Part shown: positions 18,942 through 30,932 of the stretch, piece after piece | How positions within the stretch are numbered: position 1 is the first letter of the stretch | Layout: the number at the start of each line of letters is the position of its first letter | From: Melastoma dodecandrum | Lineage: Eukaryota; Streptophyta; Magnoliopsida; Myrtales; Melastomataceae | Direction: 5' to 3' | NCBI GenBank assembly: GCA_029817715.1 | Contig: JARUPY010000539.1 | Coordinates: 6,795,501 to 6,859,500 of the forward strand | DNA: 64,000 nt | Translations under genes and position numbers: made by a program | Notes under the pieces: generated by a model | What the model saw: only the letters and a program-made list of their open reading frames with translations | Database searches by the model: none | Told to the model about the DNA's origin: nothing

Positions 18942-21518
18942 ATGCGTACTGGAATCTGCGCGATCCAACAGACCCTGACTCCTGAGTCGGCCGCGGTGGT
19001 GAAACAGGCGGTCACCCTGGCCAGGCGGAGGGGACACGCTCAAGTCACTCCACTCCATGTGGCGAGTCTGTTGCTTGCTTCCCCGACTGGACTCCTCCGG
19101 ACATCCTGCCTCAGCTCTCATTCCCATCCCTTGCAGTACAAGGCGCTCGAGCTCTGTTTCAATGTTGCGCTTAACCGGCTCCCGACTGCGGACGCATCTG
19201 GGCCTATCCTAGGAGGTCCCCATCTGTCTCCTTCCCATCCCCCGTCACTCTCGAATGCGCTCATTGCTGCATTCAAGCGCGCCCAGGCACATCAGAGGCG
19301 GGGCTCGGTCGAGAGCCAGCAGCAGCCAATCATCGCCCTCAAGATCGAGCTCGAGCAGCTTGTGATCTCGATCCTTGACGACCCAAGTGTCAGCAGGGTC
19401 ATGCGCGAGGCTGGGTTCTCAAGCTCCCACGTCAAGAGCAGGGTTGAGCAGGCTGTCTCCATCGAGGTGGTCTCCCGTGACCCAGCCCGTACAAAGAAAA
19501 CCCCGACAGTACCGTCGCGTCTCGCCCGGGCCAAGTCCGACGAGGAGGTATCGAGCACAGATGACACAAGCACCATCCTCGATTCTATTCTGGGAAAGAA
19601 ACGGAATACCGTGGTTATCGGAGAGTCGGTGGCGAGCGCCGAAAGCGTCATGAGGTCAGCAATTGATAAGCTGGAGTCCAAATCCTCCGTCCAGTTCCTA
19701 AGCTTCCCTGTCCTCTCGATGAGGAACCTCTCCCGGGACGAGACAGAGCGAAAGCTGAGAGAGATCAAGGTGCTCATGAGGAGCGTCTACGCTGGGAGAA
19801 ACATTGTCCTCTACCTTGGGGACATCGAGGGGATCTCCGAGTTCTGGCTCAACCATGTTGATAACAGGAGGGGATACTGCTTCTGTTCAGTGGAGACTGT
19901 AGTGATGGAGATCAAGAAATGGTGCTGTGGTGTACTGGTCGGCGAGTCGAAAAGGGTTTGGGTTGTGGGCGTCACGACGTCGTCTTCTTACATCAAGTGC
20001 AAAGGTGGACAGCCTTCCTTGGAGAGTGTCTGGGAACTTCACCCAATAACTCTCCCTTCTTGCAGCCTCAGTTTAACTCTCAGTTTCAGCTCGTTGCAAG
20101 CTGAAGCAAGGAGGGAAGTCAAGAGAAGCACGTCGAAGTGGATGCTGCTAGGCCACCGTGGGGACGAAAGCGAGAACAAAAAGCCGGCCGCGTGTTGTGA
20201 TGACTGCATCCTCAATTTCAACAAGGAAGTCCAGGTCATGTCCGCAGTACATATGATGGGCACGTCCTCCACAGTGGCCTCTAATGGCTTGCCTTCGTGG
20301 CTTCAACGATACAAGGACGAGAAGGCCGGAGATCCCTTGAACTCTCCGGTCGGTGCTGTCAACGTCGATAATGTATGCAAGAAGTGGAGCACATTTTGCA
20401 GCACATTCCATGGTGACTCCTCCCTTCAGTATCCCAACAAGCTTCTCAAGTTCTCCTCAACGCATTCTTCACCGACAACCTCTTCCCCGTCCTCCAACTT
20501 CCCCCGGGACCACCTCTCCTGGCCTCAACTCATTAAGGAGGAGGAGGCTGAGATAGATCGTTGCCAGGATAACAGTCCCTATGAGACGAAGCCCGAGCTC
20601 TTATCCAACCCTAACTCCAGCCCAAACTCGGCCTCGTCGAGTGAGATCATGGAGGACTCGGGAGATTACGCCCTGGGTTTCGATGAACATACTGCCGAGA
20701 ACGTGAAGATCCTGACTGATGCATTGGAATCTATGGTCCCATGGCAGAGGGACGTGATACCGCTGTTGGTCGACACGATCTTACGTTGCCGGTCGAGGAA
20801 ATGTAAGCATTTTGCTTCTTAATTTTTTTATTAAAATCATGTCATGTCAAAGCGTATTGAAGTGGTTATCGATGATATTCTTGCAGCAAAGGAAACGACA
20901 TGGATGGCATTTTTGGGGACCGACTCGATCGGCAAGGAGAAGGTTGCTAGGGAGCTGGCGAAGACAGTGTATGGTTCCCATGCCTTCTTCATGCCCGTCG
21001 CTGCTAGTCCCGGGAATATAACAAGGCTGGCCTCAAGGAAAAGAGCGAGGGAAGAGATAGTGGAGAGCGGATACCTTCATAGATTTGCAGAGGCAGTCAA
21101 CGAGAATCCCCACCGTGTGTTCTTCTTGGAGGGTTTTGATCAAGCCGGCAATTTCTCGAAGCACTGGATAACAAGGGCGATGCAAACCGGGAAGTTATCC
21201 ATCAGCAATGAGGAGGCGGCATCCCTTCAAGACGCCATCGTCATTATAATAAGCAATGACCGTCACGACTCGAGCCTTTCAGCCGGGTCGCCAAAAAGAA
21301 GGCAAGTTTCCGAGGATAAGGAAGAGGGAGAAGTCCTAGAGGAGGACAAAGCCAATGATGGGGATTCAAACGAGAATGAAAATCCGACAACGTGTGACAT
21401 GCTCGATCTAAATGTGGCCGTGGAAGATGATCTATGCGACGAGGACAACAGCCTAGAGGGTGGTGGCATCATGGACTTGGTTGATGGCAAGTTCATCTTC
21501 AAAATCCAGGAAGCATGA
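18942..21518 (+). CDS. SMXL3: SMAX1-LIKE 3 (SMXL3-type) Clp-ATPase-like regulator
   Basis: Two exons: 18942-20802 and 20887-21518, with an 84-base intron (GTAAGC...TTGCAG), 830 residues. The start is MRTGICAIQQTLTPE. A slightly longer frame exists only by using TTG. The double Clp-N region (residues about 1-170) includes LARRRGHAQVTPLHVASLLL and KALELCFNVALNRLPT. The absence of an insertion after the SHSHPLQ block fits SMXL3 rather than SMXL4/5. The middle has the degenerate first ATPase block. Exon 2 begins the second ATPase-like domain (GTDSIGKEKVARELAK), and the C terminus carries the EAR motif LDLNVAV. The RGKT degron of D53/SMXL6-8 is not seen, as expected for the SMXL3/4/5 clade, which is strigolactone- and karrikin-independent and promotes phloem formation. 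It is nuclear by family knowledge. Confidence 0.92.
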
Positions 21519-22186
21519 AATTAGTCTATGTCAAGTTCACTTTGGTTTTTTCACTCGAAATTTGGCTTGTGCCTTACTTTTTGGTGGTAGGATGGACTTT
21601 GGGGTAAATGGGAAAATACTTTGTTTGGGTTGGGGGGGGTATACAAAGTGTTTTTCATTGGGGAGTTTTGGCTTTGGCTTTGGTTTTGTTTAGTCTTCTT
21701 TTAGTTTTGAGTTGCTAGGGTTCAACCATTATGTAAAATTAACTTCTTGTTCTTGTTGTTGGTTCTGGGGGCTAGCTAATGTATAATTACTGAACTAGTT
21801 TAACTTCGTTTCCCGTTCCACAATGCCTTAACATATTGGACTTATATCGCGATGAGATGTGCGCACATCACAGGCGGTCGGGCATCTTTTCCGGCCGGAT
21901 AACCAGGCCATGGCTGGTTCCAAGGGAATTCTATAAAAAGCCACTTTTGATCGCATAAGGAGTGGCAAACCCAAACCCTACTTTCTTTACTTTTTTTTTT
22001 CCAACGAAATTTGATGGCGATCCAAGCTTTATGCATATAAATATATATTAATGTTATAGTTTTCATACCCGACATTTCCATCTTTTAAAAGATTTGGGGG
22101 GCATTAAAAAATTGGAGAACCATGATTGATGATCTCCCGAAATTGTTGATGTACTTAGCTTTGGAATCTAAATAGCTTAAAAGGCA

Positions 22187-22216
22187 AACACACACACAGA
22201 GAGAGAGAGAGAGAGA
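22187..22216. repeat. Compound microsatellite (CA)n(GA)n
   Basis: A run of about six CA units passes directly into about nine GA units. Non-coding. Confidence 0.9.
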
Positions 22217-25200
22217 ATAAAGCTCAATCAGAGAACCCAAATGAAAAAATAAATAAAGAAGATTATCCATGTTGAGTTAATCATAGGCTATTTCTATTGG
22301 GTGGAAATAAAAATCCCCAATATGTGAAATCAACAAGGCCAGTGGAGAGAGGCAAGAAATGGGTTCAAGCTAAAGTTGCCATAAAGCAAATGAAAGTTTG
22401 CAAAATGAAAATGGAGTAAATAAGATTATAGGTTTCATTGATTTCTCCCACGATTAATTCAAACAATTACGTGTCGATCAGAAAAATAATCCCAGAAGAT
22501 ATAAAACATAATCTGTCAAAAAGAAAATCAAGTGTCATAAAACTTTGTGTCTTGTTGGGTCCAAAGCAAACAAAAAGCACAACCCTTTTTCTTTTGTTAT
22601 CCTCCCCTTTGCAACTTGCCGCCATAATCTTTGTTTTGTTTGACTCCTTTTGCCGGTTTCCCTTCATTTGCTAAGGCGTTTCTCTTAATCATATATGAAA
22701 GTGAGAAACCATATGATTAACCATGTGATCAAAAGAATTGGGTTGTTTATGTATTGCCTCCTCTTTTTTGCCTTTTGTTCTCTTCTGGGTTAGTGAGAGA
22801 GGGGGGGGGGGGGGGTTAATTACATCGAAATGATTCCTTACTTGCTAGAAGGAGTGAGTGAAGTACATCTTCCCACTCTCCTCGGAGAATGTCTTTTTGT
22901 TTTTTTGCTTTTGTCTGAAGGATGGCGGCAACATGCAAAAGAAGTTTAGGAACTGTGTCGGACTAGATTGGTTTGGATGTTTCGAACTGTGTCCAAACTG
23001 GGGCAGAAACTAAAAATCTCCAACTCTCCTTTCAAGGCATTGGTTTGGATATGACAAAATCTTATTACCAAACTGACAAATGTCATAAATCCTCAGTCAA
23101 AATCAATTTCCAAAATCCCATGTAGATGCCCTGAACTTTGCTGAAAAACATGTTTAGTTGGGTTCTCTTTTTCTGTCCTGATATTGGTGTTTTCTGAAGG
23201 TTTCCCTTTTATTTAAACCAGCCGTTTTTGGGGGGAGATGATAATGAGATGATCTGATCTGAAAATGATTGGATACAGAGAAAGTGGGGCATGTGAAAAA
23301 GGCAAGTAAGATATACAAATAAAGGGGGATTGCACTCCTTTCCATGCAGTCATATTAGACGGTCTAAAAGGCAAGGGCATTCAAGATTATCTCTCCCACC
23401 CACCTTTCCTTTTAACTGGTGCTTTTTTCCCTCCCTTTATTTCATGTTTTTTTGCCCTTTTTCCTCTTTTGCTTCCTCCATATTGCCTTGCTTGGCTTGT
23501 TTTCATGTATCACATCATCCTATATTTTGACACATCAACACCATCCATTCTACCAGATCATTACACTTGTTACTAGGTCTGGTTAAGTCCTCGCTAGCCC
23601 CCGATTGAGCTCGAGCAAGCATTCGGGCAGGAATCGAGGCCTTGTTACGCTTAAAAGCAGCTCCCCACAAGACCCACAGAGAAAGGGTGGGGGGTGGGGG
23701 GGGGGGGGAGAGAGGAGCTGGGAATGGAGACAGAGTTTCTAACATTCCTCCCAACTTTTGCAGCCTTGAGTTTGGAAAGCAAAAGCATGAAAAAGAAGGG
23801 AAAATCCAAAGGTTAAGGCCTTAGCATTGCATTCTTAAAGCTTACACCATATGGCCTTAAAAAGAAAAGCCACTCCCTTTTCTTTCTCCCAACTAATACC
23901 AGTGACAGATTGTTGTATCTCTTTTCTGTTTTTGTTGTATCTCTTTTCTGTTTTCTTAGCTTTCTTTAAGGTTTGTGTAAGAAAAAAAAGTGAAGGAATT
24001 CCCTGATCCCAATGCAGCCCTCAACCCAAATCTCTGCATAATTCTTGTGACACCCCCATTTTGTTATCCTTCTTATCAACCCCTCCCCCCCCCCCCCCCC
24101 CCCCCCCCCAACTTCTTTTATTTCTCTAGTTCTGTAACTCCTAGGCCTACTACCCATACAATGTTTCTTTCAATCTGGGCCAGAACCTGAGGGTGCATAC
24201 AATTCCTGGATTCCCCTTCATCCCCACAATCATTACCTCCAACATAAGTGCAGCATTATTCTTGAAAGTTGTCACTGGTTAGAAAGAAAGTAGTGTGCAC
24301 AGAATCTGCAAAAGTTGCATTTAGACTGATTTATTGCTGGGAAGAAAGAGACAGCTTCATAGGATAGGACAGGACCAGTCAAAAAAGGAGCAAGTCTTAT
24401 CAACATTTATTCAACAGCAGGAAATGGTGGTTAGTGGGGCTGCTTCACTCACACACACACACCCCTTTTCCCAGGAAAAGTATGTTTGTCCATCATCATA
24501 ATCACCCAGAAAGTTTGTTTTTATCCACATCATGATCATCATCAACAGGAGAGAGTTCATATTATGACAATACAGAGACAGATTTGCTGCTTTAAATCTC
24601 CTCTTTCCTGTATCTGCTTTTCAAGCATGGCACATAACCATTGGCCACCTCAGCAATTCCTATGGATCATCCAACAGGACACAAGAATAGACCAGGGGAT
24701 CGACACCTTTAACGCCACCTCATTTTCCGGCATTAGTTTCGTAACTTTGAGTGGGGACGAAAATATTCCCATTCTTTGCAGGCTGATTATCCAGAATATC
24801 ATCAAGTCGTTGAGCGCCTTGGGAAACCGACCATAAAAGGGAAAGAAGAAGTACACGGAATGCCTTCAGACATCATGGCTCTTGTTCATATGTTGTCATA
24901 GTCCCAACAAAATCACTTCTACTTTTCTCTTCGCCATGATGTTAGGATTTTATAGTTTGAAGTACGATATACTGCGATTTGAAAAATATTAGATTCGCTC
25001 GAAGGCAAGAGAAAAATGATATTTGATTATATTAATAATATATTTACCCACCAGATTTTCGATATATGTGGGGTATCTATTCTATAAATATGTGAAAAAA
25101 AAGAAGAGTGAGCAAATCCTTAGAGCATGGAAGAGGATACACGAGTACAAAGAGTGTGGTGATAAAGAAAGGAGCTGTGTTGAGGAAACACGAGAAGCGA

Positions 25201-25542
25201 CATCTTGTTCTCGGGTAGGTCGAGGGGGTTACAGAGGGTCTCAACCTAAGTTTGTACTCCATTGTTTTAGTGAAATCTTCTTCTTCGCCTATGGACGTAG
25301 GTCGATTGACCGAACCACGTAAATTCTTTTGTCTCTTTATTTTTCGTTAACTTTCGATTAAGAACCAGATTCGATTCGACTCGCTTTCGAAGGCTTCCGC
25401 CTGCGTCAACATATAAGTTTGACTGCCCTTCTCTTTCAAAGAATTTTTTTGTTTACTACTCACGTCACATTCGTTATGTTTATACATGTTGGTATGTGGA
25501 GGAACATCCCGTGTGCCGTTGCTAGATAACATGTTCATACTT

Positions 25543-27087
25543 CTGATGCAGTACTATAAAGGTTTTTATCGGAATCAGCGGAAACTCGTTTCAAAAAACC
25601 CTCCAAATCACGGTTCGGCGTCTGTGTGATACGTATAAATTGAATAATAAAATTAAATAAAACGTACCTTATAATTAAAGATATTTCGATGCGACCATTG
25701 TCAAGAGCCCCAAATGTGAATCTTCAACATGAACTATTCGAACTCACTCTTGGGGCTAGCCCCTCGGTGTTCCGTTCTCGAATTTCTACGGAATCCTTGA
25801 TATATTTCTTACTGCCGTAACTAGGCCGATTACTTTCTTAGAATTTCAGATTGAAAAATTCTCATCAATTTACAATCCGTCAATGTCTTTTATATAGCCA
25901 ATTTGGCTTTGTCGTGGCATGAGTTTCGTAACCCTTAGGCACCGCCATTGCCAAATCAAAAATTAAAATGATCATTTCTTTCGTAGTAAAGTTAGATACT
26001 AATCCTACACGTAGCAATCCTATTTATAAACAAATTTTTTGCCAAACCCACCAATTTGGGTTCCGTAAACTTAAATAATTATTATAATATAATATTATTA
26101 TAAAATTTCTTATCTTAAAACTTTGACCAAACTTCAATCCAAGACTAGGATTTATTGCTTTCGACATTTCGAAATATATTTGTAATCCAACGAATTTTAA
26201 TTATGAAACTTATATATTTTAATTCTAATATTCATTAGAATAAAATAATTAATGTCGAAGTGCTTTTGCGTGCTACTTAAGTTCTATATACAAAGACCAT
26301 GTACATCTATACACATAATGAGATAACCCGTATAGCAACAGTTTTCAGCCACCCAACATAATAGAATATTGGTCATGAACTAAAATCATTGTAAACCGAT
26401 TACTGTGTAATTCAATCTCTTCATCTCTCCGACATCCCGATTAATTCGGTGCATTATGCGGCATAACTGAATTAGTCCTTTTACTTGATTTCTGAGATAT
26501 AATAGATCTTAACTTGAATGATAAACATTCCTCCGCGTTCATTGTATTTAAAATCACCAATATCTCAATCAAGTGGTCAGGATGTCAACTCTCAAATACA
26601 AGAGAGCGGAATCATATATTGATGCAACAATATCCTCTCTACGCTTCACTGTATGCCCAATAATTATATTACTCACAATCCGATTAAAGACTGATTTTAA
26701 TAACATACAAGTGCACAACTCCACGCATAGAATAAATGAAGGTCTCAAGTGAGAGATCGGTTACACTCGTTCAACAAGAGAAGTGACCAATGACACTTAA
26801 TATGTGGTATTCTCTATAAACAGGTCGTGTCCAGTGTATCATAAACTTGGGCACCTCCAAGTATAACTTGGACATTCATCCATCGGTCTAACTTGACCTA
26901 AGTCGTCGGTGTTGATCTAAATGTTCATGTCCCCTCTAAACATATATCCGATCAAGGACAATTTTAGATAGATAAATAATCAATCTATAAAACATTATCG
27001 TAAATAGTAATTAATAAATGGTAAATAGTTGCATTTATTAACAACTATTTACAAAAGTGTTTTGGCACGTATATATAAGTACTAACA
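25543..27087 (-). mobile_element. Possible LTR or solo-LTR remnant
   Basis: A 1.5-kb AT-rich non-coding stretch with TG...CA boundaries. It opens TGATGCAGTAC and closes GTACTAACA, which read inwards as TGTTAGTAC on the minus strand. The text resembles long plant LTRs, with blocks on the minus strand about CACTTGTTGAACG and CGATCTCTCACTTGAGACC. There is no 5-bp target duplication, no internal coding region and no second copy in the window, so the identity is tentative. Confidence 0.35.
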
Positions 27088-27608
27088 GTAATCACATCGC
27101 ATAACTAGAAATCCCGAGTCATTCGAAGAACAGTACACGTTCTCTCCGATGTAGAGTCGGCCGCGGTAGGAGAAGCTGGTCCCATGGACTTGGCTGACAA
27201 TGCACATCATCAGCTACCCGTTCTCCGTGCAATACAAAACTTGATTGTTGGGTTCGTGGACAAAAGTTCGGCTCGGCCCATGATGTTGTCTTGTCCGGAA
27301 ATCCCTTCCCTCCGACCATAAACATGGAAGCCCGAGTCAGGTTGTTGCACGATTGATCTTGGAGAGACGGATCCGACACAGAGACATGAGAAAGGGTAGT
27401 TTGCACCAAGATTCTGGCATCGGCGAATGAAATGGCACTTTGTCTGTCCAGGCAGGCGACATCTCTGTCACTCCTGTGCTGTTGTGCCCGCAAGAACTTC
27501 TACTTCCACTCCGTTTCTCCGGGAATCACCGCAATCCCACCTCGCAAACGTAGAAAGTCGGCGACTTAAGGCGTAGGGAAAAGGGACCTCAGCCAATCTA
27601 CGGTGGGT

Positions 27609-29060
27609 ATGGAGTCTCCGCCGGAGGGGTACAGGAAGAATGTCGGTATATGCCTCATCAACCCAGAAAAGAAGGTGCCCGACCTTTTTTGTTGTTTTTC
27701 ATTACCTTGGAATTGATTCGGACGATGGATTGTTCGATTGATTGCGGGAGATGATGGGATTATTGGGTGTTTGCAGGTTTTTGGTGCCAGGAGACTCGAA
27801 ATGCCTCAGGTGATTGATAGATGAATTTTTGCTGCATCTGATTAGGATTTATTTCCATCCATGGATGTTCTGGATTGATTATGTGAATGCTAGCATGCTA
27901 GAATGGGCTATTTATTTGGTCTCTAATATTCAATCGAATAGGATAGGACTGCCAACAAGCAATGACAATGCCGATGCAAATGTCCTATCTATCGGGGCGG
28001 ATTGAGAAAGTCATTTGGTTCTTCAAGAGCCTGTTCGATGGAAAAGTATGGAAATTTAGATGGGACAAAAGTTCTATCCGTGGTTTTGCATGATGTTGTT
28101 AGAGACTTCTGGGGCATTTGAATGGGAGATGTCCTTCTGGACCTCATAGTTTTGTGGTCTTGCTTTAGATATGTTGATAACTCCCCTCTGCACAAAAAAC
28201 AAGCCGGGTGGTATAGATGACGGTGAAGATCCGAGGGTTGCTGCTATGAGGGAATTGAGAGAAGAGACAGGAGTTGTGTCTGCAGAGCTTGTAGCAGAGG
28301 TGACCTGACCTTCTATATTGCTCATCACTCATGCAATTCTCCCATCCTTTTCTGCTTTTAAAACATGGATTCTTCGATTATACGAGAAAAGGATGCATCT
28401 GGATTAGTATGGGGTTAATTCCATTGTCATTGCACGCCACTTCAGGTTCCTTTCTGGTTGACTTATGACTTCCCACCAGATGTTAGGGAGAAACTCGCAA
28501 TTCGGTGGGGAAGAGAGTGGAAACGGGAAGCGCAGAGATGGTTAGCGCAGTATTTATTTTGTGATGTTTCTGCTTGTTAATCACCTGATCAGGGTAAAAC
28601 CACTGTTACAGAAGGATTGCATTTGGTGATTTTCTGTCTGTTCACCAAGTTTACCTGGGTTGTAGCATAAGGATCGATAAACTGGTTGTGAAAAGTTGTC
28701 GCATATATTTTATTCTCACAATCTCAAAGCTCTAGATCTGAATGAACGTATTATTACTGAAACTCAGGTTTCTTCTGACATTCACTGGGAAGGACGAAGA
28801 GGTGAATCTCCTGGGTAATGGGAAGGAGAAACCCGAGTTGTGAGATTCGGCATGGATGAAACCGGACAATGTGTTTGATCAGGTGGGTTCTCTCACCATG
28901 GTGTTTTATCATCCCTTTTTTGAACATATTGGGAAACACTGCCTCTTACCATGACTTATGCTATGTGCATGTGCATCTATCTTATTCTATGCAGTCTGTC
29001 GAATTCGTGTTACCTGTTTATAAACAAGTCTTCAGTGCATTTGCTTCCCATTTCCAGTGA
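27609..29060 (+). pseudogene. Nudix hydrolase (AtNUDX25/26/27-like, diadenosine polyphosphate hydrolase), broken
   Basis: Six exon-like blocks: 27609-27674 (MESPPEGYRKNVGICLIN), 27777-27809 (VFGARRLEMPQ), about 28204-28299 (complete Nudix box GGIDDGEDPRVAAMRELREE then TGV), 28446-28540 (VPFWLTYDFPPDV), 28768-28882 (FTGKDEEVNLLGNGKEKPEL) and 28995-29060 (PVYKQVFSAFASHFQ, stop). Most splice sites are conserved. Lesions: the second block lacks about six codons of the N-V-P-G-A-W segment that normally precedes MPQ, the third exon has no clean acceptor at the expected place, and an in-frame TGA at 28841-28843 falls inside exon 5, 39 codons before the natural end. Working relatives cleave Ap4A-type dinucleotides or ppGpp. 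This copy probably makes no active enzyme. Confidence 0.82.
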
Positions 29061-29454
29061 AGATAGAATCAAATTGGTGGCCCCATTCAGTGTACATACG
29101 AGAGTTTTGGAATAATATCAGGATTCTCATTCTCCTGTAGCAGTGACAGCAATTTCGGATAAAAGTTGGATTACCAATCCTTTATGTGATTAAACCCAAT
29201 GCTTAAACTCTTATCTCAAAAATACCGTAAATGAAATGGTAAAAGCTCTGATCGGGTCTAATTCAAGCCCATTTCTTCACACCAAGTTGAGATGCTCCAT
29301 GCTACAAAGTAACAGAGGAAATTTACACGAGAGAAAAGTCAGGGATAACTTTTCTACCTATGTCAGCATTGGTTGGTTATCTTAATGCTCTTTCCGTGGT
29401 TGCAACAATATAGCCAACCCCGAAAGCACCTTTGCATAAACGACCATCTGACCT
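29061..29454. other. Gap between convergent Nudix pseudogene and bZIP gene
   Basis: About 390 bases between the two convergent 3' ends, probably holding the bZIP 3' UTR. No gene is seen. Confidence 0.5.
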
Positions 29455-30932
29455 TCAGTTTAGGCAGAGTTTTTCTATACCTAATGACTTCCACGTCGCC
29501 TCCAGAGAAGCCGGAATTGCCTCGAAAGACATCGACTTGGCATTTGAAGTACGTGCCAGGACAAGTTTGAGGTTCTCTGCTTCTCTCCTCAGGGATTGAT
29601 GTTTCCCTGTTGCAAGAACGACTGACTGATGATACTTCAAAGTGCAATAAAGGAATGCCAAAGCAGACTAGACTAGCTATGCCATCAGAAAGCAACATTC
29701 TGAAAAACAAATAGCAGGGATAATGCTCATGCTTATTACCTTCGAGGAGTAACTTTTCCTTCTGCAGTTGAACAATCTGTTGCTTCAAGTAGGTGTTTTC
29801 GATAGTTAAATCGGCTCGTTGCTGAAGCAAATTACCTGCTGCTGCCACCAGCTCTGACTGAAAAGCCTGTGTACCGAGAGAAGTGTTAAAAGAAGTTACA
29901 TTGTTCTGAGTCCGCGACAATTGAACTTCTTATAAATGGATACGATGAACTCAAAGATCAGTGATTTATCTTCTACAAAGCTAACCTCAAAGGCCTTGAG
30001 AGTTCTTTCCAAGCTGGCAATATATTGAAGCCTACGGATCCGCGAGCGTTGCCCTGAATGCCTACGAAAAATCGAGATAATTGTTCAGGTATGTGCAAAG
30101 TGCATATCAGACCAAAATCGATCAAAGATCTGCAGAACTAGCATTTCAACGAGATCCGGCAAGATTTCACTTAATTCAGTTTAATAAGAAAGCCGCATAT
30201 TCCTGAAACTACACAAAGCTACACACGTCAATGAACACTTTTCTCAGCTTACAAAATGGTTTATAGCAGAATAATACCGATACTGACTATGGGCATGAGA
30301 TAGGGAGTCAGCTCGTGGAAAGAAGATACTTGAAAGGCAGCGCATAAAATTCATTGATAAGCTCAGACTTCAAACCTTTTGCTGGACTTTGTTTCGCCAT
30401 CTAGTTCACCGACCTGCATGCTGAAGTTGTCCTTAAAATCTGCATTTTCCATACCCAATATACAATGACTACTATCCAGCGACTGCAGATTGGTGTCGGA
30501 GATATATTCTTCCAATGCCGAAACAATGCTACTCTCTGAAGAGACTGAATTAGCCTTTTGACGTGGAGAGTTGGGACCATACGTGCAGTCAAAATCCAGC
30601 TTTCCTTTCCCCTGACTCCCCTCACGGTTTTTCTCCGAAATTTGCGTATTAATTGCAGGTAATGATTCGGCTACACCATCCAACAGCGCAAGGGAATCAC
30701 TCGCTGATCTACGATGGACAATGCCTTTGTAACTGGAATCTGGATCGTCGAGCAAGTCTTCCAGCCAGGCTGGTGACTCTTCTGGTATGGCACTTTGAGA
30801 TGGACACCTTTGGTGTCGTGGGATACGAACGCTGGCATTGGAATTGGAAGATGGTGACATGGGGTCTTGATATGACCGAGGGGATGCCTTCCTTTGAAAT
30901 GGGCGAGGTGGAAGGTGAGCAGGTCTCGACAT
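29455..30932 (-). CDS. Atypical bZIP transcription factor (At1g58110 / At4g06598-like)
   Basis: Four coding exons: 30932-30376, 30061-29986, 29866-29740 and 29606-29455, predicting 303 residues. Exon 1 gives a Ser/Pro-rich N terminus with the family blocks SPAWLEDLLDDPDS and HRRSASDSLALLDG. Exon 2 encodes the basic region and start of the zipper (KRHSGQRSRIRRLQYIA, then SLERTLKAFE). Exon 3 continues the leucine zipper (LTIENTYLKQQIVQLQKEKL). Exon 4 has a short coiled end (SLRREAENLKLVLA). The basic region keeps the QRSR core but has Lys where most bZIPs have the invariant Asn, so DNA binding may differ. A minus-strand CAG|GTAAGG donor at 31089/31087 suggests an intron in the 5' leader. Exon 4's acceptor (TTGCAACAG) was chosen because it alone preserves frame. 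Confidence 0.85.

Larger units (their letters stand above)
21519..27608. other. Gene-poor region with simple repeats
   Basis: About 6 kb without a convincing gene. 21519-21800 is probably SMXL3 3' UTR. Simple repeats include (CA)n(GA)n at about 22187-22216, a G run near 22801-22815, a G-rich run near 23685-23710 and a run of over 20 C at about 24087-24109. Open frames such as 24486-24836 (plus) have no recognisable family. The stretch 25543-27087 looks LTR-derived (separate entry). The last 500 bases lead into the Nudix pseudogene. Confidence 0.5.

Noticed and set aside
24486..24836. 116-codon plus-strand open frame
   Set aside because: Composition (His/Ile/Gln runs from CATCAT and ATC repeats) looks random, and no family is recognised.
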